Assembly (NCBI GenBank): GCA_947625165.1
Contig: CANQNH010000007.1
Location: 1 to 38,242, forward strand
Direction: 5' to 3'
Length of the DNA: 38,242 bases
Source of the DNA: an uncultured Clostridia bacterium
GTDB lineage: Bacteria; Bacillota; Clostridia; Christensenellales; UBA1242
Below are positions 10,510-21,300 of the stretch, one piece after another. A model generated the notes under the pieces. That model was not told the origin of the DNA and did no database searches. It was given only the letters and a program-made list of their open reading frames with translations. How positions within the stretch are numbered: the first letter of the stretch is position 1; the number at the start of each line of letters is the position of its first letter. The translations under genes and the position numbers were made by a program.

Positions 10510-11250
10510 TCAAGCATTTTTTGATTTCAAATTGATGTTGGACAACTTTTCGCACACCTGAGTTGTCATCAACTGTGCTTCATCTTTGCTTTTTGCAGTG
10601 TTTTGTTCTGTCAATGGTGGATATTTCGCACCTTTCAAGATAAAACTTGTCAAAGCGGCTTTATCAATTCCCTTTTCATCAACAAGACCATTTTTGTTGA
10701 AATAGGTCTCTACGCGGCTGTTATATTCTTGCTCAAGTTGTTTTTCATCAATGGAAATTCCCATTGAGTTCAAGATTGGCTCAACAAACAGCAAATCTGC
10801 CTTTGCTTCTTTCCAACCAATCAATTCAATTGGAAGATGTTGATATTTTTTCCCTTCTCTTCCTTCTTTATTGAACTTTTTTGCATTGTCCTTAACCCAT
10901 CCATCGTGAACCTTGCTCAACACATCCACAACGGAAAAGTTTTTATTTGCTTTCAGAAGTTCTCCAATTTCGCTCAGTGTTTGCTGTCCACTTTCAGAAA
11001 GTGTTAAACTATGCTGCTTCCCCCCCCCGTTCAAGACGATGTTTTCAAGGTCAGTTTGGACTGTTTCAAGACCCAAATTTTGCGCAATTGCAGAAACTGC
11101 ATAAAGCATTGAACCTTTTGCCCAAACCTGACCTTCAAGTTCATCAAAAGACTGCGTTTCAACAATTTTTTGCGCTTCTTCGTCTGAAAGCCCGTTCCAA
11201 CTCATAAGGGCATTTTTCGCAACAACGCGATATGGTGTCAACATTGCCAT
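10510..11250 (-). CDS. Hypothetical protein of unknown function with an internal poly-G (G9) tract
   Basis: 246-aa ORF, AGGAGG RBS 7 nt upstream of ATG, promoter TTGACA-N17-TACAAT upstream, own terminator. Confidence 0.8.
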   Translation of the reverse strand: MAMLTPYRVVAKNALMSWNGLSDEEAQKIVETQSFDELEGQVWAKGSMLYAVSAIAQNLGLETVQTDLENIVLNGGGKQHSLTLSESGQQTLSEIGELLKANKNFSVVDVLSKVHDGWVKDNAKKFNKEGREGKKYQHLPIELIGWKEAKADLLFVEPILNSMGISIDEKQLEQEYNSRVETYFNKNGLVDEKGIDKAALTSFILKGAKYPPLTEQNTAKSKDEAQLMTTQVCEKLSNINLKSKNA

Positions 11251-11334
11251 AAACTTACCTCCTAAAAAATATTGTAAAGTCTTTTCAAAAATTTGTCAAG
11301 TTTTAGCGTAGAAAAATTTTATCAATTCAATTTT

Positions 11335-11727
11335 TCAGGCCAACTCGCGATTTGGAAAACACTCTTCGCAAACTTTTGTGTGTGGGGCATCTTTAACTTT
11401 GTCATAATATTTCAGGTCAGTTCCCTTCACTTCTTTGTCACAGTCAAATTTTGCCTGATAACCCAAGAAGAATTCGGCATAATTTGAGTTGGTGCGCGAT
11501 CCGACCATCGCATAGACATCACCAAGATGCATAACATATTCCCCATTTTCTTCTGTCACAATGGCAACGCCTTCATCCAACAAACAATATCTTCTTTGAA
11601 AAATGTTTGCCTGTATGTCATCCTGTTTTGGAGTTGTGAGAGTCACCTCATCATCACACCCAGCAACCAAGAAAAGACCAGCACAAGCCAAAGAAACTGC
11701 AGCAAATTTTTTCAAAAGGTTTTTCAT
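11335..11727 (-). CDS. Small lipoprotein of unknown function
   Basis: signal peptide MKNLLKKFAAVSLACAGLFLVAGC with lipobox LVAGC; upstream TTGACA-N17-TATAAT. Confidence 0.8.
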   Translation of the reverse strand: MKNLLKKFAAVSLACAGLFLVAGCDDEVTLTTPKQDDIQANIFQRRYCLLDEGVAIVTEENGEYVMHLGDVYAMVGSRTNSNYAEFFLGYQAKFDCDKEVKGTDLKYYDKVKDAPHTKVCEECFPNRELA

Positions 11728-12002
11728 ATTTTTCTCCTCCTTTTACACCGAAATTATACCATATTTTGCCCATTTTGTCAATACCCATTTTTAAGATTTT
11801 GGGGCAAGAAAAGCTGCAACAAAAATAAAAAAAGCAGGGACATTCATCTCTGCTTTCTTTATTCACAATTTAAACAGTGTTTCGACAAGTTCTTGTAAGC
11901 CATCTCGTCACTTTCGAGGTCCGTGACCTCTTTATTTCTTTTTGAGTGGACTTCCTTGAGAACTTTCTCAAGTTCCCCCACCCTCATCGACCATTCTCTT
12001 TA

Positions 12003-13567
<1,565 letters not shown>

Positions 13568-13674
13568 AAACTTTCTGGGACAGACACCAAATTTTTCACG
13601 CGGACACGGAAATCTAAAATTTCCTAACCGCTAAAAATTCGGTTTCTCTTCCCAATCCTCTTCCATTTTTGGTG

Positions 13675-13727
13675 AATTTCAATTTTTGCTCGTCGGGCAT
13701 AGCCCTGCTCGTCGCAAAATTGAAATT
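13675..13727 (-). other. Long hairpin in the 16S leader
   Basis: AATTTCAATTTTTGC / GCAAAATTGAAATT arms enclosing an inner GGGC-tat-GCCC hairpin flanked by direct repeats TGCTCGTCG. Confidence 0.6.
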
Positions 13728-14052
13728 TGTTTCACAGAAAAGTTTAGGTTAAAGTAGTTCGTGCATACACTTGCACATTTTTTTTCCTGACTTCGATAAC
13801 TTACATTGACTTATCCTTAACTTTGCATTAAAGTTTGTTAAAGTTGTTCTTATTCTTGTCTTACACTATTCAATTGTCAAAGTTCTTGCTGACCTCTTGT
13901 ATGTGTCAGCGTTCTCATTTTACAACATCTTTCACTCCTTTGTCAACAGTTTTTCAAAAATTTTTCAACTTTTTTTAACTTTTTTTGCATTTTTCTCACC
14001 TCTTCCTCCACAACGCACCCACCTGTTTGCAAAATTGCTCAATTTTTTTGAC

Positions 14053-14080
14053 AAAAAAAAGGATTTTCATTGAAAACCCC
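14053..14080 (-). terminator. Rho-independent terminator of the NUDIX gene
   Basis: minus strand GGGGTTTTCAATGAAAATCCTTTTTTTT. Confidence 0.7.
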
Positions 14081-14133
14081 TCTTTTGAAAATTGCTTTTC
14101 ATTGATTAACAAAAAGTTTTTTGCCACACAGCA

Positions 14134-14991
14134 CTATTTTGTTTTTGGGGCTTGCTTGCCGCTTTGATGATCTCTATCTTTTTCTCCTCCAAGGCCTATT
14201 GCACTTTGAAGCGGTGTGAAAATATGTGTTCCCAAAAATTCGTCCCAAAGTGACACTTTTTCAATGCTTTTCAATGCACTGACAATGCTTTTATAATATT
14301 CATTATTTCTGAAGATACACTCTTTTGGATTTTCCCGTGCAATCATCGCCTCAAATTCATCAATCGAAAACCAAGCAAGTCCACTCACCTCTTCTGGCTG
14401 ATACATAAACTGGTCTTTCACAAGTCTGTCCGACACAACAAACGCTGTGGCATAAGCATAGTTTTCATTTTCTCGCACATTTTTGGTCGGCTTCGTGATT
14501 TGCAAAAAGTCGTCTTTATAGTAAAGACTTCTCATTTCCTCACCTGCTTCAGCACAAACAGCATCCAAAAGCGATGTGTCACCAACAACATGTCCTGCAA
14601 CCAAAGCCCAGCATCCACCGTGTTGTTTCTTTGCTGGCGAACGCTTTTCAAGAAGCACCATAAGTTTTTTCTTGCCAGCGTTGTCCACAAAACATCTCAG
14701 TGGCAAACACCCAACCTCTCTGTGCCACAAGTTGTTTTTGTGAACAAAGCCTCTTTCAGCATATTTTCCGGTTGAACTTCCATCTTCATTCAAAACCAAA
14801 AGTTTTTCTTCTGCTTTGTCGCTTATTCTGCTTATCAAGTCGCGATATCCTCGCAACCCCGCATCGCTCAAAAGCCGAGCAATTTTTGCGGATGCAGTGT
14901 CATAGTCATTTGTTTTTGTTGCCTCTTCCAACACTTGCAAAATTTCTTCATTTATCTCCAAAAGTCTTGCTTGGCTCAAACCCTTATCCAT
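14134..14991 (-). CDS. NUDIX-fold hydrolase-like protein (IPP isomerase-like N-terminal part of the fold, degenerate Nudix box)
   Basis: NEDGSSTGKYAERGFVHKNNLWHREV...GGCWALVAGHVVGDTSLLDAVCAEAGEEMRS; GGAGGG RBS upstream of the ATG at 14991. Confidence 0.75.
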   Translation of the reverse strand: MDKGLSQARLLEINEEILQVLEEATKTNDYDTASAKIARLLSDAGLRGYRDLISRISDKAEEKLLVLNEDGSSTGKYAERGFVHKNNLWHREVGCLPLRCFVDNAGKKKLMVLLEKRSPAKKQHGGCWALVAGHVVGDTSLLDAVCAEAGEEMRSLYYKDDFLQITKPTKNVRENENYAYATAFVVSDRLVKDQFMYQPEEVSGLAWFSIDEFEAMIARENPKECIFRNNEYYKSIVSALKSIEKVSLWDEFLGTHIFTPLQSAIGLGGEKDRDHQSGKQAPKTK

Positions 14992-15011
14992 CGTCGCCCT
15001 CCATATTGGAT

Positions 15012-15040
15012 ATGGTAACACGGGGGGGGGTATTTGTCAA
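15012..15040 (-). promoter_or_regulatory. Sigma-A type promoter with a C9 homopolymer in the spacer
   Basis: minus strand TTGACA-AATACCCCCCCCCGTGT-TACCAT, 17-bp spacer, just upstream of the NUDIX RBS. Confidence 0.75.
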
Positions 15041-15069
15041 CTGTTTTTTGTTTTTTCAAAAATTTCGGC

Positions 15070-16176
15070 CTATTGTTTTTTCATTTTCAACTTCTTGACC
15101 TTCTCCCACGGAAACTCATCTCTGCCAAAGTGACCATAGCAAGCAGTTTGTTTGTAAATCGGGCGAAGCAGGTCAAGTTCTTTGATGATGTTGTCTGGCG
15201 AAAAGTCAAAATTTTCTGCAACAATCTGTTCAATTTCCTCTTGCGAAACTTTGTTTGTCCCAAAACACTCAATCCAAAGCGATGTTGGCTTGTCAAGACC
15301 GATGCCATAACTCACCTGAATTTCACACTCATCCGCCAGACCATTTGCCACAAGGTTTTTGGCAACATATCGGGCATAATATGCGCCCGAGCGGTCAACT
15401 TTCGATGCGTTTTTGGAACTGAAACATCCACCTCCAACGCGACCAACTCCGCCATAGGTGTCCACAATGATTTTTCGTCCAACGCAACCGCTGTCGCCAA
15501 AACTTCCCCAAACAGTGAATTTTCCGCTTGGATTTATCAAAATTTGCGTGTCTTTTTCGCTGCACAATTCGCGATAGGCATCCAAAACGGGCTGCACAAC
15601 ATTCTTCAAAATTTCATCGCGCACCTGCTCTGCGGAAACCGCCTCGCTGTGAGAAACGCTGACAAGCACCTTCACGATTGCTTGCGGTTTGTTCCCGTCA
15701 AACAGAACGGACACCTGACTTTTTGCATCTGCAAAAAAGTTGTTGGCTTTTCGTCTGAAACTTTCATATTGCCGCATAAGTTTGTGCGCAACAACGATAG
15801 GCAACGGCATAAACTCTGGCGTTTGATTTGTGGCATAGCCAAACATCACCCCTTGGTCACCTGCGCATATTTTTCGTTTGACAACCGCCTGATTGATGTC
15901 TGGGCTTTGTTGTCCAACCTCTTTGATGATTTGAAATTTGTTGGCATAGCCAATCTCCTTCAAAACATCTGCTGCAATTTGGTCGTAGTCAATTTTTGCA
16001 CGCGTGGTTGCCTCGCCATAGACAAAAAGTTTGTCGTTTTTGATTGCGCACTCCACCGCCATTTGACTGTCTTTGTCTTGCCTTAGTGCCTCGTCAAGAA
16101 AGGCATCGGCAATCGTGTCACAGGTCTTGTCTGGATGACCAATGTTCACGCTTTCGCTCGTTACAATTTTCTTCAT
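15070..16176 (-). CDS. metK: S-adenosylmethionine synthetase (divergent)
   Basis: SESVNIGHPDKTCD; AGDQGVMFGYATNQTPEFMPLPI; GRKIIVDTYGG; SKVDRSGAYYARYVAKNLVA. Confidence 0.93.
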   Translation of the reverse strand: MKKIVTSESVNIGHPDKTCDTIADAFLDEALRQDKDSQMAVECAIKNDKLFVYGEATTRAKIDYDQIAADVLKEIGYANKFQIIKEVGQQSPDINQAVVKRKICAGDQGVMFGYATNQTPEFMPLPIVVAHKLMRQYESFRRKANNFFADAKSQVSVLFDGNKPQAIVKVLVSVSHSEAVSAEQVRDEILKNVVQPVLDAYRELCSEKDTQILINPSGKFTVWGSFGDSGCVGRKIIVDTYGGVGRVGGGCFSSKNASKVDRSGAYYARYVAKNLVANGLADECEIQVSYGIGLDKPTSLWIECFGTNKVSQEEIEQIVAENFDFSPDNIIKELDLLRPIYKQTACYGHFGRDEFPWEKVKKLKMKKQ

Positions 16177-16219
16177 TTTTGCTCTCCTTTTTTTTCAAAA
16201 ATAATTTTCCACAGAGAGC

Positions 16220-16345
16220 ATAAAAAAAACCATCACAAAGATGGGTTTGAAACATTTTTCTCCCATCGCATCAGCCATTAGCACCTTGCAAAAGCAGGTT
16301 GCTGTGTGGTCACAGGGGCTGTCCCTCGCACACTCTCTATGGTTG
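16220..16345 (-). promoter_or_regulatory. SAM-I (S-box) riboswitch with terminator, metK leader
   Basis: minus strand AGAGAGTGTGCGAGGGACAGCCCCTGTGACCACACAGCAACC...AAGGTGCTAATGGC; terminator AACCCATCTTTGTGATGGTTTTTTTT. Confidence 0.9.
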
Positions 16346-16349
16346 CTTT

Positions 16350-16380
16350 GATTATATCACCCGCCCACTTTTTTGTCAAC
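16350..16380 (-). promoter_or_regulatory. Promoter of the metK transcript
   Basis: minus strand TTGACA-AAAAAGTGGGCGGGTGA-TATAAT (17-bp spacer). Confidence 0.85.
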
Positions 16381-16456
16381 TGTTTTGAGATGTTTTTTCT
16401 TTAAGTCGCTTTTATTTTCGACATAATTTTTGTTTCTATAAATCATTTTTTGTTTG

Positions 16457-16531
16457 TGAGATGTTTTTATTTTATATGTCGTGTTGTTTTTGAGATGCTT
16501 TTATTTTATATGTCGTGTTGTTTTTGAGATG
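16457..16531. repeat. 34-bp imperfect tandem repeat, about 2.2 copies
   Basis: TGAGATG(T/C)TTTTATTTTATATGTCGTGTTGTTTT starting at 16457 and 16491, partial third copy at 16525. Confidence 0.85.
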
Positions 16532-16732
16532 CTTTTGTTATTTTTGGAATGTCCTTTTTTCCTCCTCTGTTAATATTGTTTATGAGATGTCAAAAATAAA
16601 AAAAAGCGTAAAAAAACCGAAACAAAGAAAAACAAAAAAAATAAAAAAGAAGCCGAAAAAACAAGAACTTGGCGCTGCTTATGTATCTTTGAGAGCAGAA
16701 CGCTCTCAAAAGATTTCTTTGTCCGCCTCCCG

Positions 16733-17110
16733 TCAATTTGGATTTTGCGCGTTTGGTGCAGATGGTTCTGCGGATGACTGAGGGCTTTGGGACACCTCTT
16801 TGGATTTTGTGTTGACCCTTTTTGACAGGTCAATCAGTTTTTCAATCACAGACGAAACCTGCTCGGCGTCAAACTTTATTCCTTCTTTCTGGCAAAAATC
16901 CTTTGCCCATTCAAGAACCATATTTTTCTTTTCTGCACCCGTGCAACCAAATGTTTCTTCCGCCTTTATGACAAAATCACAAAGCGCAGATTTCAACACA
17001 TTCCAATTTTTGTCCCTTATCACTTTCACAAGTGTGCCAACAAATGCCAAGATTGGAACAAGGAGGGAAAGACAAAGCGAAATCAATTCAAAAATTTGCT
17101 TTGTCGTCAT
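16733..17110 (-). CDS. Phage holin-like protein (LL-H type, inferred)
   Basis: N-terminal TM helix then VIKAEETFGCTGAEKKNMVLEWAKDFCQKEG; CAGGAG RBS. Confidence 0.6.
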   Translation of the reverse strand: MTTKQIFELISLCLSLLVPILAFVGTLVKVIRDKNWNVLKSALCDFVIKAEETFGCTGAEKKNMVLEWAKDFCQKEGIKFDAEQVSSVIEKLIDLSKRVNTKSKEVSQSPQSSAEPSAPNAQNPN

Positions 17111-17286
17111 TCAAAACTCCTGTTTTTTCTCCTCCCAACCTCATTATATGCAAGTTTTCATCGCTCTGCTTTTTCACCAAAAATTGTCGTCAACATTTCT
17201 TCAAATTCGCGATTGAAAAATCAAGCATCTTTTTGAAAAACAATTCCCATTTTTTTCTGCTTTGTATGTCACATTGAAATGCGGTT

Positions 17287-18036
17287 TCAGTTTGGCTCTG
17301 ACAAATATTCCACTTTTTTAAGATAAAGCCCACACGCCGCCATCGTCTGCCCTGCACACTCTCTTTTGCCAAGTTCAAGCGCGTCTTTCACATCTTGCAA
17401 ACTCAATTTTTCGCGTCCAACATCCAAAAGCGTGCCAACAATAATCCTGACCATATTATACAAAAACCCGTTTCCCGTCACCTCAAATGTGAAAATCCTG
17501 CCCCTCTTTTTGATGCTCAAAGCAAAAATCTCACGCTCAAAATCCTTCACTGTTGTGCCAGAACTGCAAAACCCTTTGAAGTTGTGTTTTCCAATCAAAA
17601 GTGCTGCCGCATCCTCCATCTTTTTCAGGTCAACTGCATATGGAAAATATGTCAAAGTTGTGTTTTTGACAGCACTTCGGTCGCCCCCAACCTGCACAAC
17701 ATATTGATATGTTTTTCTCTTTGCCGAAAAGCGTGCGTGAAAGTTGTCATCGGCAACCTCAACTTTTTTCACAAAAACATCTTCTGGCAAAATATTGTTC
17801 AGCGCCCTTTTCAAACCCTCAACAGTGATTGGGCTTTCCAAAATGACCGATGCCACCTGTCCGAGCGCGTGAACACCTTTGTCTGTCCGACCGCTTCCAT
17901 TCAGCGTCACATCCTCTCCCGTGACGGTTTTCAATGCCTCTTCAATCTGCCCCTGAACAGTCCTTTTGCCGTCCTGCTTTTGCCAGCCCGAAAAATTTGC
18001 ACCGTTATATTCAATTGTCAACTTGAAATTTCTCAT
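17287..18036 (-). CDS. truA: tRNA pseudouridine synthase A
   Basis: MRNFKLTIEYNGANFSGWQKQ; GRTDKGVHALGQVASV. Confidence 0.94.
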   Translation of the reverse strand: MRNFKLTIEYNGANFSGWQKQDGKRTVQGQIEEALKTVTGEDVTLNGSGRTDKGVHALGQVASVILESPITVEGLKRALNNILPEDVFVKKVEVADDNFHARFSAKRKTYQYVVQVGGDRSAVKNTTLTYFPYAVDLKKMEDAAALLIGKHNFKGFCSSGTTVKDFEREIFALSIKKRGRIFTFEVTGNGFLYNMVRIIVGTLLDVGREKLSLQDVKDALELGKRECAGQTMAACGLYLKKVEYLSEPN

Positions 18037-18321
18037 ACCTTCACTTCTCAACTTTTTTATGATTGTTTTTATGATTTATTAAAAATAGGAATAGGATTTA
18101 TATATAATAATAAGCAATGTATATAATATACTCAAACTCACACAACGTGGCGACCGAACAAGATGCACCTGCCACAGCAAATGCACCAGCGTGCTCCAAA
18201 CTTTCCGCCCTCAACAAACATATTTTACAAGATTTTGCCACAAATAATCAATCAAAACTTGAAATAATTTGACTTAAACACACAAAAAAGTTTAAACTTG
18301 AAATATTCAAAGAGGTGTCAT

Positions 18322-21300
18322 ATGAAAAAAGTTGTTGACGGCAACACTGCCGTTGCTATGATTGCATACAAACTTTCCGAAGTCATTCCAATCTATCCCA
18401 TCACACCATCCTCGCCAATGGCGGAATATTGTGACGGAAATGTTGCAAGCGGAAAAAAGAATTTGTTTGGCGATGTCCCAACCTTGATTGAAATGCAGTC
18501 AGAGGGTGGTGCGGCAGGCACTTTGCACGGAAGTTTGTGCGCCGGCGCTCTTTCCACCACTTTCACATCAAGCCAGGGCTTGCTGCTGATGATACCAAAC
18601 CTCTATAAACTTGCCGGCGAGCATCTGCCAGCGGTTTTTCATGTTGCCGCCCGAAGCCTTGCCAGCCACGCGCTTTCCATTTTTGGCGACCACAGTGATG
18701 TTATGGCAACCAGGCAAACGGGTGCAATTTTGCTCTCGTCCGCGTCCGTTCAGCAGGCTCACGACTTTGCTTTGATTGCTCACATTTTGGCGCTGAAAAC
18801 ATCGCTGCCTGTTCTGCACTTTTTTGATGGTTTTCGAACTTCTCACGAGATGCAAAAGATTGAAATAATCCCAGACGAAACAATTCTGAAAATGCTTCCA
18901 AAAGCGGACATTGGGGCGTTCAAAAAAGCAAGAATGACCTCTTCTGCGCCATATCAAAAAGGAACAGCGCAAAATCCAGATGTGTTTTTCCAAAATCGTG
19001 AGGCAAGTGAAAGTTCCTATCAATCCGTCTATGCTGCCTTGACAGAAATTTTGAAAGATTTTGCCAAACTGACAGGTCGAAAGTATGCTCCGTTTGAACT
19101 TCTTGGCAACAAAAACGCCAAAAAAGTTGTGGTTTGTATGGGTTCGGCTTGCGAAACTCTGGAAGAAGTGATTTCCTATGACAAAGCCTTTCAAGATGTT
19201 GCTGTTGTTGATGCGCATCTATATCGCCCTTTTGCCTATCAAGAATTTGTCAACACCTTGCCAAAGAGCGTTGAAAAAGTGATTGTTTTGGACAGAACAA
19301 AAGAGTGCGGCGCGCGTGAGCCGTTGTTTTTGGATGTGAAAAACGCACTTTCTGAAAGAGGTGTCAAAGTTGTTGGCGGAAGATATGGTCTTGGCGGAAA
19401 AGAGTTCACTCCGGCGATGGCAGTTGCTTGCTTTGAGAATTTTGATGCGATGAAAGACAACTTCACAGTTGGCATTGATGACGATGTCACAAATTCTTCC
19501 CTGCCGCAGCGGGAATATTCTCTTCCTGCACACAACTTCCAAATGAAGTTTTGGGGACTTGGCTCTGATGGAACAGTTTCGGCAAGCAAAAGCACAATCA
19601 AAATTCTTGGCGAAGAACTTGGGCAATATGTTCAGGGCTATTTTGAATATGACAGCAAAAAAAGTGGAAGTCTGACACGCTCGCACATACGCGTCAGCGA
19701 AAATCCAATCAAAAGCACCTATCTTGTCACAGAGGCCGACATCATCACCATCAACAATTTCTCTTTTGTGCACAGATATAATTGCCTTGAGGGGTTGAAA
19801 CAAAACGGAAAAGTGCTGCTCAACACAATCTTTTCTGCCGATGAGGTGGACAAGGTTTTGCCGGATGTTTATAAGAAAACTCTGCAAGAAAAAAATGCAA
19901 CTCTTTTTGTGATAAACGCTCAAAAAATTGCCGAAGAAGTGGGCTTGGGCGGAAAAATCAATATGGTGATGCAAACCGCACTTTTCAAAGTTTCAAAAAT
20001 CATCGATTTCAAAATTGCCAAACAGCAGATTGAAAAATACATTCAAAACACCTTCAAGAAAAAAGGCAAGGCGGTGATTGACAAAAATTTGAAGGCATCA
20101 AAAATGGCAGAAACCGGCGCAAAGAAAGTGGATATCAGCAAATTCACCTTCAATGGTTTGGCGCTTGCACACAAAAACATTGACAACGAGTTCTATCAAA
20201 AAATTATGGCCCCAATTGAGCGTCTGGAAGGCGACAAAATTCCTGTTTCTGCGTTTGACAAGGCGGGAAAAGTTCCACAAGGCACTGCCGATTTTGAAAA
20301 GCGCGGTTTTGCTGCTCGACTTCCAAAATGGCTGCCACTCAACTGCATTCAGTGTGGTCAGTGCGCCATCGCCTGCCCTCACAATGCCATCAGACCCGTT
20401 TTGTTGAAGGGCGAAACGCCAGAAGAGTTGGAGTTTGCCGCCGCTTTTGGAATGAATGGCTATTTCTATCGCCTGCAAGTCAGCCCAGAGGATTGCACCG
20501 GCTGCGGCGTTTGTGCCAACAACTGCCCTGCCAAAAACAAGGCGCTTGTGATGTGTCCTGCTGAAGAAATGTTGGAAAAAGAAAAGAAAAACTATGCGCT
20601 CGTGAAAACTTTGAAAGCCGAAAAGGACACTCCTTTTCCAACCGATTATCCAAAGGGGTTGCAGTTCAAGGACTGCTATTTTGGATTTTCTGGCGCGTGC
20701 GCTGGCTGCGGAGAAACACCATACATCAAACTTGCCACCAATCTTTTTGGCGACAGAATGTTGATTGCAAATGCAACGGGGTGTTCAAGCATATATGGCG
20801 GCTCATATCCAAGTTGCCCATATTTCAAAGATGAAAACGGTCGCGGGCCGGCGTGGGCAAACTCGTTGTTTGAAGATAACGCAGAATTTGGGCTTGGACT
20901 GAAACTTGGAAGCAAATATTCTGGCGAAAATCAATCCGTTTGGATTATCGGCGGAGATGGTTGGGCTTATGACATCGGCTATGGCGGACTTGACCACATC
21001 TTGAACGGGCACGAAAATGTCAACATTCTTGTTTTGGACACGGAAGTATATTCCAACACCGGCGGACAAGCGTCAAAATCGACCCCACGCGGAGCGATGG
21101 TCAAGTTTGCAAACGCGGGCAAACAAACAAAGAAGAAAGATCTTGTCGCCCTTGCCATCGCGTCAAAAAATTGCTATGTTGCACAGGTTTCGCTTGGCGC
21201 TGATATGGGTCAGTGCATCAAGGCCTTCAAAGAGGCAGAAGCGTTTGACGGCCCAAGTCTGATTGTGGCGTATGCCCCTTGCGTAAATCACGGATTTGAT

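Noticed and set aside
16515-16781. Lys-rich ORF MSKIKKSVKKPKQRKTKKIKKKPKK...
   Set aside because: Arises from an A-rich intergenic linker running antisense into the holin-like gene; similar A-rich linkers occur elsewhere (3900-4050, 6700-6850, 10354-10480, 22490-22680), so poly-Lys translation is expected by composition.
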